From an uncultured Prevotellaceae bacterium (GTDB lineage: Bacteria; Bacteroidota; Bacteroidia; Bacteroidales; Bacteroidaceae): a DNA stretch of 35,689 nucleotides. Below are positions 16,181-24,680 of this stretch, one piece after another. A program made the translations under genes and the position numbers. The notes below the pieces were generated by a model. The model did not search any database. It was given only the letters and a program-made list of their open reading frames with translations, and was not told where the DNA came from. The DNA lies in the NCBI GenBank assembly GCA_946413885.1, contig CAMKMK010000002.1:1-35689 (forward strand), written 5' to 3'. Every line of letters starts with the position of its first letter. Position 1 is the stretch's first letter.

Positions 16181-19171
16181 ATGCGTATGAGAAACCGTTT
16201 AAGCAAATGGAGCAGGAAAACCACGAAGATGGTGGCCCTGTTGGCAGCTTGCGGACTGTTGTATGCTTGTAAGGATGAGTACCTACTGGACGACGAAAAG
16301 CCCAGTTGGCTTAATTCTAGCGTATACGAGAGTCTGCAGCAGCGCGGCAATTTCAACACGTATCTGAAATTGCTGGGTGACAAGGATGTCAATCCCGAAA
16401 ACGTTCGTCCGCTTACTGACGTTTTGAGCCGTACCGGTTCCAAGACTGTTTTTGTGGCTAACGACGAGGCTTGGGAGGCATTCTTCAAGAGCAACGCACA
16501 GTTGCCAGAGAAAGATCCCTGGCACACTGCAACAAGTTACGAGAACCTGAGTGTGTCTCAAAAGAAACTTTTGATTCACACCAGTATGCTCAACAACGCT
16601 ATTGTAATGGAGAACTTGGCAAGTAGCCAAGGTAGTGGCAGCAACAGGCCAGTTCGTGGTGAGTACATGCGTCGTTACACCGACGTGGAAGCAACTGACA
16701 CAGTTACTTATGTGGCTCCCGCTGACCTGCCTCACAGTTACAATCCCACCGATAAGGATTTCTGGTGGAGATTCCGTGAGGAGAATGGAGGTAAAGGTAT
16801 CTATGTGGTAAAAGATTCCACCTTGTCCATGATGCTGCACTTCACCAGCGAGCACATGACCAAGAACACCGTAAACGATGATGACTTTGCAAAATTTATG
16901 GGTCGCGAGCGCGTAACGAGCGACGTACATATTTATGACGCTAAGTTGATCGAGAAGGATGGTGTCTGCGAGAATGGTTATGTAAATGTAACAGAAAAGC
17001 CCTTGCGCCCCTTAGCCAACATGGCAGAGGTTATCCGCAGCAACGGTAGGACAAAGATCTTCAGCCACATGCTGGATCGCTACTGCGCTCCCTATTATTG
17101 CTCAGCAATTACCAGAGCTTACAAGATCTTGCATCCTGAATTTGAGGATTCTATCTTCACCTGGAGATACTATTCTGACAACAGTTTCGGCCATCGAGCC
17201 AACACCACTCAACCAGACGGCAATAAATATACTGGTGATGAAAGCGGTGCCAACATCTTCTTAAAGTTCGATCCAGGATGGAACGGATATTATGACGAGT
17301 TGGGTGTACAGCAGGATATGGCTACCATGTTTGTTCCAAGTGACGAAGCTATGTGGACCTATTTCGAAAGCGGTGGTGGTTTGCAGCTTATCGAGACTTA
17401 TGGTGATCCCACAATTGAGTACAATGGCGATTATGAGAAACTCTATCAGAACATCGACCAAATTCCCATCAGTACTCTGACCAGCTTGATTAACGTGATC
17501 ATGTGCCGTAGCTTCGTGGGATCAGTTCCCAGCAAGATGACCAAGCTTCGCGATGATGCCCAAGAGCAGTTGTTCTATGCTGAGGATATCGAAAAGATTG
17601 ACACCTGTCTGCTGGCATGTAACGGTGCCGTTTACATTATGGACGACATCTACGGTCCTGCAGACTACACCTCAGTTACCTCACCTGCTTACATCAGTAA
17701 GACTAACTTGGTAATGAAATGGGCTATCTATAATGGTAGTGATGCCAGTACGGATTACATGGGTTTGAACTACTACGCTTACCTGAAGGCTATGCAGAGT
17801 GAGTTCACATTCTTCCTTCCCAGTGACCAGGCTTTGAATTATTATTACGATCCCACTTCTTTCAAGAGTACACAGAAACGTCTGATTCAATTCTCTTACA
17901 AGAACCAGGCATTCCCCATCGTGACAAGATGTATCAACTACAATCCCGCAACGGGTGAAATTGGCCGTGCATTCACGGGTGCTGGTGCTTCCATCTCACA
18001 ACAAGAGACAACCAACCGTCTGAAGGATATGTTGGAGAGCCACACTATCGTGCATGATGGAACCAACCCCATCCATGGTGAAGATGTATATTTCTTGACA
18101 AAGAACGGTTCTGCCGTAAAGGTTGAAAGGGATGAAAATGGTACCGTTATTAATGTGAAGGGTGGCTTCCAGTTGGAGAATGAGAAAGAAGGCATTGTCT
18201 CTGAAGATCCTGGTGTTGATGTATGTAACGTAACTAAGCCTTTCGACAATCTGAAGAATGGACAGACCTACATCCTCGATGCTCCTATTATTCCTACCAG
18301 CCGAAGCGTTTACAGCATCCTGACTCAAGAAGAAGGATGGACTGAGATGGGCGAAGAGCAGTGGAATGAGGAATGCCCATACTCTGAGTTCTATAAACTG
18401 TGTGAGACCAATGACGAAATCGTTAGAGCATGCGGTCTGGTTGACGAGACCAACCTAAGCACTTCCGAGCAGCGTTCTGCACAGAAAAAATTTGATATCT
18501 TCGTTGCAGGCGACCAATATAATAAGATGTATGGTTTGGACTACGACGTACAGTTCTTCAACAACTACCGTTACACATTGTTTGTTCCCACAAATGATGC
18601 TGTCAAGAATGCAATCGCTGCCGGTCTTCCTACTTGGGAAGATATTGAGGCAGACTACGAGAACTGTGAGAAAGATAGTATTTCTGATGAATTAATCCAC
18701 TCTGAGGATAGTATTCGACTGCAGGCTAAGATTACGTACCTTGTTAATTTTGTACGTTACCACTTCGCAGACAACTCTGTATTCGCAGACAACAGCGTCT
18801 TGGCAGAGAACGAAATGGTAACCTCAAGTTATGACAAGGAACTTGGTCTGTTCTGCAAGGTACATGTTGACCGTATCAAGCAAGGTGGTGAGACCATCCT
18901 GCGAGTACGCGATGACAACGGAGGTGACATGCTGAATATCATCGGCGAGAAGAACATTCTTGCTCGTGATGTTGTATGTTCCGATACTCCTATCAATCAG
19001 CCCATGTCAACCAGTAGCCGTAGAATTACTTTGGATGCATCAAGCTCCGCTGTAATTCACCAGATTGGCGGTATTCTGAACCACACAGATCTGGTAGGCG
19101 GCCGTCATGACAGCACATGGGCAACTACGGAATCAGCTAAGAAATACTTAAAGAGATACGCTATTCAATAA
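16181..19171 (+). CDS. Large fasciclin (FAS1) multi-domain lipoprotein, first gene of the operon
   Basis: A 996-aa predicted surface lipoprotein. Two possible lipobox cysteines lie close together (LLAAC24 and LLYAC30). Cys30 is favoured because it is followed by K-D-E, which resembles the Bacteroidetes lipoprotein surface-export signal (a charged K/D/E cluster after the Cys). Four FAS1-like cores can be picked out by their strand signature: KTVFVANDEAW at about 87, ATMFVPSDEAMW at about 380, FTFFLPSDQAL at about 542, and YTLFVPTNDAV at about 798. It has no C-terminal beta module like that of the FAS1 proteins at 180 and 24681. It precedes susC by 11 nt. FAS1 domains mediate adhesion and ligand binding; here a role as the surface binding partner of the SusCD pair is inferred from position alone. 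Codon use (GGT, CGT, AAC) suggests high expression. Confidence 0.85.
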   Translation: MRMRNRLSKWSRKTTKMVALLAACGLLYACKDEYLLDDEKPSWLNSSVYESLQQRGNFNTYLKLLGDKDVNPENVRPLTDVLSRTGSKTVFVANDEAWEAFFKSNAQLPEKDPWHTATSYENLSVSQKKLLIHTSMLNNAIVMENLASSQGSGSNRPVRGEYMRRYTDVEATDTVTYVAPADLPHSYNPTDKDFWWRFREENGGKGIYVVKDSTLSMMLHFTSEHMTKNTVNDDDFAKFMGRERVTSDVHIYDAKLIEKDGVCENGYVNVTEKPLRPLANMAEVIRSNGRTKIFSHMLDRYCAPYYCSAITRAYKILHPEFEDSIFTWRYYSDNSFGHRANTTQPDGNKYTGDESGANIFLKFDPGWNGYYDELGVQQDMATMFVPSDEAMWTYFESGGGLQLIETYGDPTIEYNGDYEKLYQNIDQIPISTLTSLINVIMCRSFVGSVPSKMTKLRDDAQEQLFYAEDIEKIDTCLLACNGAVYIMDDIYGPADYTSVTSPAYISKTNLVMKWAIYNGSDASTDYMGLNYYAYLKAMQSEFTFFLPSDQALNYYYDPTSFKSTQKRLIQFSYKNQAFPIVTRCINYNPATGEIGRAFTGAGASISQQETTNRLKDMLESHTIVHDGTNPIHGEDVYFLTKNGSAVKVERDENGTVINVKGGFQLENEKEGIVSEDPGVDVCNVTKPFDNLKNGQTYILDAPIIPTSRSVYSILTQEEGWTEMGEEQWNEECPYSEFYKLCETNDEIVRACGLVDETNLSTSEQRSAQKKFDIFVAGDQYNKMYGLDYDVQFFNNYRYTLFVPTNDAVKNAIAAGLPTWEDIEADYENCEKDSISDELIHSEDSIRLQAKITYLVNFVRYHFADNSVFADNSVLAENEMVTSSYDKELGLFCKVHVDRIKQGGETILRVRDDNGGDMLNIIGEKNILARDVVCSDTPINQPMSTSSRRITLDASSSAVIHQIGGILNHTDLVGGRHDSTWATTESAKKYLKRYAIQ
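18764..18799 (+). repeat. 18-bp tandem duplication within the fourth FAS1 domain
   Basis: Two adjacent 18-bp units (18764-18781 and 18782-18799) both encode FADNSV and differ only in their last two codons (synonymous changes). The next six codons (LAENEM) look like a more diverged third unit. The duplication extends one loop or strand of the fourth FAS1 domain in frame. Confidence 0.7.
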
Positions 19172-19182
19172 TATTCCCTACC

Positions 19183-22100
19183 ATGAACAAGATTATAAAG
19201 CTTTTACTGCTTTGGGTTGTTGCCGCAATGGCACTCCCCGTGAGCGCTCAGCAACGGCGTATCTCCGGTACCGTATCGGATGATATTGACGTCATCATCG
19301 GCGCCAACGTCGTAGAAAAGGATAAGAATAATCGTATTGTCAGCCAGACCATTACTGATATGAATGGTAACTTTACCATGAACATCAAGGATCCTAACAA
19401 TACGTTGGAAATTTCTTATATCGGTTATAAAAAATTCTCTCAGAAATTGTCTGGTAAGACAGTCTACAAAGTTACTTTGCAGGACAACACCAGAACCATC
19501 AAGGAAGTTACTGTCCAGGGTAAGAAGAATGCTCCCACCACAGGTTTGGAGATTCCTGCCCGTGAGTATGCCGGTGCTGTTCAGAAGTTCAGCATGGACG
19601 ATGTGGAAGGTTTGGCATTCGAGTCCGTTGACCAGGCTCTGCAAGGACAGATCGCAGGTTTGGACATCGTGCCCAACTCTGGTAACCTTGGTTCTGGTAC
19701 TACCATGCGTCTGCGCGGTACCAGTACAATTAATGGTAATGCCCAGCCTTTGATCGTTGTTAATGACCACATCTTCGAATTGCCTGAAGATGCTCAGGAC
19801 ATCAACTTCGAGACAATGGATAACGAGGAGCAGTTCTCTACCCTGTTGAACGTGAACCCCGAGGACATCGAGAGTATCACCGTTCTGAAGGATGCTGCCA
19901 CTGCTGCCAAGTGGGGTATCAGAGGTTCTAATGGTGTAATTGAAATCAAGTTACGCCGTGGTCATCGTGGTCCCACCAATGTTGTTTTCAACTACAAGTT
20001 CAGCGGTACTTGGCAGCCCGATGGTTACAAGATGCTCAATGGTGATGGTTATACCATGATGTTGAAGGAAGCTTACTTCAATCCTCACCAGACTCACATC
20101 AGTCTTCCCGAATTGGACTACAATCAGGAATTGCCTTACATCTACAACCACTTCAGCCACAATACAGACTGGGTGGACGCTGTAAAGCAGTTTGGTAAAG
20201 AGCACAAGTACTACATTACCATGTCTGGTGGTGGTGAGAAGGCAACCTTCCGTATCAGTGCAGGTTACGACATGAGTTCTGGTTCTATCATTGGCCAGCA
20301 TCTCGATCGTTTCACCACTGCTACCGCTTTGGACTATTGGGTAAGTGACCGTATCAAGTTCAGCTCTAACATCAACTTGACCTTCACTACTAATAAAAAG
20401 AATTATGGTAATGACATTCTGGCTCGTGCCTACAAGGCAATGCCTAACATGAGTATCTACGAGTTTGATGCACAAGGTAACCCCACAGGTGACTACTTCA
20501 ATATGTTGCCTTTGGCTGCAAACTATGGTACTTCATCTTCTCCTTCCAGAAGCAACGATGGAACCATGACTTCCTACAACCTGAACGACATGTTCTTCAA
20601 CGGAAACCCCGTTGCACGTGCAATGAAGGCATGGAACAAGGAAAAACAATACAACCTGACTCCACAGTTCAGCGTCGAGTACAAGTTGCTGGGTAAGGAC
20701 GATGAACACCATCGTTTGAATTATGTAGGTGATGTTCAGTTGGATATCTTCAATACAAGTAGCGACGAATATGCTCCCAGTGAGTTGAAGACCATGGCCT
20801 GGGTTTGGGGTGGTGACCACGCATCAAGCCTCGGCAGCAACGAGCGTAACTACGTATCCAACCACGAGTACAAATCACTGCAGTTCTCTACCCGTCATGA
20901 TTTGCGCTATTATTCAGCATTTGCCAACAAGGACCACAGCTTGAGCGGCTTGGCTCGTTTCGAGATGACCAGTGGTACCAGTAGCAATCAGACCTTAGGT
21001 TTGTGGAACGTACCCGATGGTATCACCGATCCTACCGTAATAGCCCTGTTGCGTGCTGCAAGTGCCAGCAACAACGAATGGCGCAGCCAGAGCTTCTTCG
21101 AGCAGATTCACTACTCCTACAAGAGCAAGTACTCATTGGATGCTTCTCTGCGTACCGATGGTAGCACAAGTTTTGGTAAGGGTCACAAGTATGGTACCTT
21201 CCCCTCTGTCGGCGGTCGTTGGAATATCAGCGATGAAGGCTGGATGCAGTGGAGCAAGCCCGTGATCAGCATGTTGGCATTCCGTCCCACATGGGGTATC
21301 ACTGGTAATACCGGTGGTGGTGGTTACAACCAATACAACAAGTATGCTACAGCAGGCTATTACAATGGTCACACCGTTGTACAACCCGAAAACCTTTCTC
21401 TGACTGAGATTCGTTGGGAGAAGACAAAGCAGTGGAACCTCGGTTTCAACTTGGGTATGTTCGACGATTTGTTTAACGTAGAATTTGAGGTTTACAACAA
21501 GAAGACTACCGACTTGTTGATGGATAACCTCCGTATCCCCAGTGCCAACGGTTTCAAATACCTGAGCAAGGTTAATGCCGGTACCCTCCGCAACAAGGGT
21601 TGGGAGTTGAATGCCAGCACTGCTAAGATCTGTAAGGTTGGCAAGTTCTCAATGAAACTTCGTGGCAACATTGCTCAGAACTTCAATGAGGTTGAGGAAA
21701 TGAATCCTCTGATTCTGGAGGCTCTGAATGGTAGTGAGACCTATCAGCCTGGTAACTTGAAATACAACCAGCGTGTACAGATTGGCAACGCACTGGGTTC
21801 AATTTACGGTCTGCGCTATTTAGGCGTTTACAGATATGACTACGACCACAATGGCTACACCACAGCTTCCATTGCTTCTTACGGCTATGCAGAGTCTGGT
21901 ACTACTGGTTATGCTGCTAACTCTGACGGTAGCGTCAACTACAACGAGCCTATCAACACTGCTGCCGCAGCCGCTCGTCGTGGCGAAGTCTTTACTTGTC
22001 CCATCGCATACGATGCCGACGGTAACATGTTGACCGATGCCAAGGGTATTCCTCTGCCAATGTACTACTGCTACAACGAGAGCTACCGCTACCAGTTCCA

Positions 22101-22683
22101 AGGTGGTGACGCTATCTACGAGGATGTCAACCACGATGGTCAGATCGACCGTTACGATATGGTTTACCTTGGCAACTCTAACCCCAAGTGCAATGGTGGT
22201 TTCGGTTTCCAACTCTTCTACGAGAGACTCTCTCTGAACACTGGTTTCAACTTCCGTATGGGTAACAAGATTGTGAACTTGGCTCGTATGAACTACGAGA
22301 GCATGCTGAACAACAACAACCAGAGTTTTGCTACCACATGGCGTTGGCGTAAGAATGGCGACGAGACAGTTGTTCCACGTGCATTGAGCCACGTGAATGG
22401 CTACAACAGCTACAACTCTCTGCCCAGCGACCGCTACGTTGAGGATGGTAACTATCTGCGTTTGCAGTACGTTCAGTTGAGCTACGAGTTCGATCCCAAG
22501 AAACTGAAGCAATATGGTATCCGCAACCTGAAGTTGTTCGCTTCTCTGAACAACCTTTGGGTATGGACCAAGTACACCGGTGTTGACCCCGATGTATCTC
22601 CTCAGGGATTCGCAGTTTGTACGGATAACAGCCGTACACCTCGTACGAAGTCATTCACATGTAGTATTAACCTCGGCTTCTAA
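19183..22683 (+). CDS. SusC/RagA-family TonB-dependent outer-membrane transporter (first copy)
   Basis: A 1166-aa TonB-linked beta-barrel importer. The signal peptide ends VSA at residue 22. Next come a CarboxypepD_reg-like domain (about 27-108, ISGTVSDD to YKVTLQDN), a plug with the SusC signature RLRGTSTINGNAQPLIVVND (about 175-194), and SITVLKDAATAAKWGIRGSNGVIEI. A barrel with the typical late VNHDGQIDRYDMVYLG segment (about 982) follows, and the protein ends in an aromatic C-terminal strand, SINLGF. There is no STN secretin-like domain, so it is not of the sigma/anti-sigma signalling type. It forms a pair with the SusD gene 11 nt downstream and would open under the SusD lid to admit a large ligand. 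The substrate cannot be read from sequence. Confidence 0.95.
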   Translation: MNKIIKLLLLWVVAAMALPVSAQQRRISGTVSDDIDVIIGANVVEKDKNNRIVSQTITDMNGNFTMNIKDPNNTLEISYIGYKKFSQKLSGKTVYKVTLQDNTRTIKEVTVQGKKNAPTTGLEIPAREYAGAVQKFSMDDVEGLAFESVDQALQGQIAGLDIVPNSGNLGSGTTMRLRGTSTINGNAQPLIVVNDHIFELPEDAQDINFETMDNEEQFSTLLNVNPEDIESITVLKDAATAAKWGIRGSNGVIEIKLRRGHRGPTNVVFNYKFSGTWQPDGYKMLNGDGYTMMLKEAYFNPHQTHISLPELDYNQELPYIYNHFSHNTDWVDAVKQFGKEHKYYITMSGGGEKATFRISAGYDMSSGSIIGQHLDRFTTATALDYWVSDRIKFSSNINLTFTTNKKNYGNDILARAYKAMPNMSIYEFDAQGNPTGDYFNMLPLAANYGTSSSPSRSNDGTMTSYNLNDMFFNGNPVARAMKAWNKEKQYNLTPQFSVEYKLLGKDDEHHRLNYVGDVQLDIFNTSSDEYAPSELKTMAWVWGGDHASSLGSNERNYVSNHEYKSLQFSTRHDLRYYSAFANKDHSLSGLARFEMTSGTSSNQTLGLWNVPDGITDPTVIALLRAASASNNEWRSQSFFEQIHYSYKSKYSLDASLRTDGSTSFGKGHKYGTFPSVGGRWNISDEGWMQWSKPVISMLAFRPTWGITGNTGGGGYNQYNKYATAGYYNGHTVVQPENLSLTEIRWEKTKQWNLGFNLGMFDDLFNVEFEVYNKKTTDLLMDNLRIPSANGFKYLSKVNAGTLRNKGWELNASTAKICKVGKFSMKLRGNIAQNFNEVEEMNPLILEALNGSETYQPGNLKYNQRVQIGNALGSIYGLRYLGVYRYDYDHNGYTTASIASYGYAESGTTGYAANSDGSVNYNEPINTAAAAARRGEVFTCPIAYDADGNMLTDAKGIPLPMYYCYNESYRYQFQGGDAIYEDVNHDGQIDRYDMVYLGNSNPKCNGGFGFQLFYERLSLNTGFNFRMGNKIVNLARMNYESMLNNNNQSFATTWRWRKNGDETVVPRALSHVNGYNSYNSLPSDRYVEDGNYLRLQYVQLSYEFDPKKLKQYGIRNLKLFASLNNLWVWTKYTGVDPDVSPQGFAVCTDNSRTPRTKSFTCSINLGF

Positions 22684-22694
22684 AACTGGATACA

Positions 22695-24578
22695 ATGAAA
22701 ATAAAGAATTTATATAAATCAGCCTGCCTACTTGGTTTGTTAGCCATAGGCACCACCTCGTGCGAGGATTGGCTGACACTGTACCCCCAGGATCGTGTAG
22801 TAGAAGAGAACTTCTGGGAAGACAAGAACGACTTGGAGGGTGTGCGCTATGCCGCATACAAGTCCATGTGCGGCAGTGTGAGAGACTTCGCAGTCTGGGG
22901 TGATTTGAGATCAGACAGTTATGTTCTGAACCCCGTCGACCACAGCGACCAGGGTATGCGTGACACCTACGACGAGATCATGAAGGCAATGCCCGACTCC
23001 AGTATGGACATCTTTGACTGGAGCGATGCATATACCACTATTAATTATTGTAATAAGGTACTCCAGCATGGTGCAGAAGTGTTGGAGAGAGACAAGCAGT
23101 TCACCACTTCCGAGTGGTTGCAGATGCGTGCCGAGATCACAGGTCTCCGTGCCCTGAACTACTTCTATCTGCTTCGTGCTTTCAAGGATATACCTTATAC
23201 AACCAAGGTGATCAACAAGGATGTGGAAATCGAGACCTTCGGCTTAACAAACCAGTTGGACGTGCTTGATTCCATCATTCTGGATGTTGAGAGAGTTAAG
23301 GGACAGGCCCGCAACCGTTTCACCAACAAGAATGACACCAAGGGTCTGATTACCAACAGTGCCCTGTATGCAATGCTGGCAGATATGTACCTGTGGCGTG
23401 CTTCTCTCCACGAGGGTCGCGGACTGACCGAGGACACTGTCGCCACAGATACGGGTCTGGTGGCACACTCTGTCAGAGGTGATTACCAATTGGCAGTCGA
23501 TTACGCAGACCAAGCCTTGTATGCTCTTAACTATCAGAGCGAGCAAAGCAACCAAAACTACGGTACGACGATTGCGCAAAAGCAGAACTACGGTCTCACC
23601 TACTGCGACATGATCAGCAATCGCTTCGAAGAGCAGAATCTGGTTGCTGGCGGATGGGCAACTCTTTATGCCCAAAACAGAATCTTTGATTCTGGCAACA
23701 GCGACGAGAGCATCTTCGAAATTCAGTTCAGCTCGAGTGACAACCGTAAAAATCCTGCAATCCATCACCTCTATGGCTATTCCAACGGCACCCACTTGGC
23801 AGTCAGCGATTATGCAATCTCTGCTTGCTACAATGGTAATGCCGATGCCATGAAGTATGACAGCCGTCTTTGGGTAAGCTACCAGAACCAGATGAGAGGT
23901 GAGAGTGCCACTCTTCAAGGCTATTATTGTCTGAAGTACATGATGCCTGAAATCCGTATCAGTGAGGATAGCCAGAGAAACATCTCTGCCGATCTCGAAA
24001 GTAGTTCCGACTATCTCAATTGGATTGTCTATCGTATGACGGGTGTCATGCTGATGAAGGCTGAGGCATTGGCTTGCTTGGGTGGCGCCGACAACAACAA
24101 AAAGTGCCAGCAGATCGTCAATGCTATTCACCGTCGTTCCTACTGCGACCTGAAAAACGGCAACGTTCCTGACACAGACGTGACCTCCACTTCATCCAAC
24201 ACCGTTGGTAATGCAGTCAGCATGGGTTCCGACTATGTGAAACTGGTAATGAACGAGCGTCAGATTGAGTTGTTGGGCGAAGGTCAGCGTTGGTTCGACC
24301 TCGTTCGATTTGCAGAGCGCAAGGCAGGTGGCATGAATGGTACCGTTGACGAGCGCGAGTGGACCGAAGAGAAGCCCATTGGTAGTGGATTCGCTGGTGT
24401 GACTTTGATGGTGGACACCTATATGAAGAACACCTACAGCAGTCTCTACACGACCCTGAAGAATCGTATGAAGAACCGTTACGGTCTCTACTGCCCCATT
24501 TACTACATGGAGGTGAAGGCCAGCAATGGTGAGATTCAGCAGAACCCTGTTTGGAATAAATCTAAGTATGATAACTAA
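22695..24578 (+). CDS. SusD/RagB-family nutrient-binding lipoprotein (first copy)
   Basis: A 627-aa surface lipoprotein that caps the SusC barrel and binds its ligand. The lipobox GTTSC places the lipidated Cys at 23, followed by ED. The N-terminal SusD-like region begins DWLTLYPQDRVVEENFWEDK, and a TPR-like helical core with ITGLRALNYFYLLRAFKDIPY follows. The C-terminal RagB/SusD signature RQIELLGEGQRWFDLVRFA is at about 520-540, and the late segment YGLYCPIYYMEVKA is close to the usual YPIP-E ending. It starts 11 nt after susC. The unique binding residues are not inferable. Confidence 0.95.
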   Translation: MKIKNLYKSACLLGLLAIGTTSCEDWLTLYPQDRVVEENFWEDKNDLEGVRYAAYKSMCGSVRDFAVWGDLRSDSYVLNPVDHSDQGMRDTYDEIMKAMPDSSMDIFDWSDAYTTINYCNKVLQHGAEVLERDKQFTTSEWLQMRAEITGLRALNYFYLLRAFKDIPYTTKVINKDVEIETFGLTNQLDVLDSIILDVERVKGQARNRFTNKNDTKGLITNSALYAMLADMYLWRASLHEGRGLTEDTVATDTGLVAHSVRGDYQLAVDYADQALYALNYQSEQSNQNYGTTIAQKQNYGLTYCDMISNRFEEQNLVAGGWATLYAQNRIFDSGNSDESIFEIQFSSSDNRKNPAIHHLYGYSNGTHLAVSDYAISACYNGNADAMKYDSRLWVSYQNQMRGESATLQGYYCLKYMMPEIRISEDSQRNISADLESSSDYLNWIVYRMTGVMLMKAEALACLGGADNNKKCQQIVNAIHRRSYCDLKNGNVPDTDVTSTSSNTVGNAVSMGSDYVKLVMNERQIELLGEGQRWFDLVRFAERKAGGMNGTVDEREWTEEKPIGSGFAGVTLMVDTYMKNTYSSLYTTLKNRMKNRYGLYCPIYYMEVKASNGEIQQNPVWNKSKYDN

Positions 24579-24593
24579 TCTGTAAACACATCT

Positions 24594-24640
24594 CGGGGAC
24601 CTGCCGAAAGTCCAAGCAGTTGAACCGAAAGCTGGTCCCG
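24594..24640 (+). other. Structured intergenic element between susD and the second FAS1 gene
   Basis: GGGACC (24596-24601) pairs with GGTCCC (24634-24639). One T-T mismatch in from there, GC (24603-24604) pairs with GC (24631-24632), and C24594-G24640 can close the base with a bulged G. The 26-nt loop holds two copies of CGAAA (24605-24609 and 24626-24630). No T tract follows, so it is not an ordinary terminator. It lies in the only long gap (102 nt) of an otherwise tightly packed operon. A processing, stability or attenuation element is plausible. Confidence 0.5.
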
Positions 24641-24680
24641 CAAGAGAAGAAAAAGATTAGATAAATAAAATACAAAAACA

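Noticed and set aside
24594..24640. Intrinsic terminator between the two FAS1-SusC-SusD modules
   Set aside because: The stem is followed by purine-rich sequence without a T run, and no new promoter box is seen before 24681.
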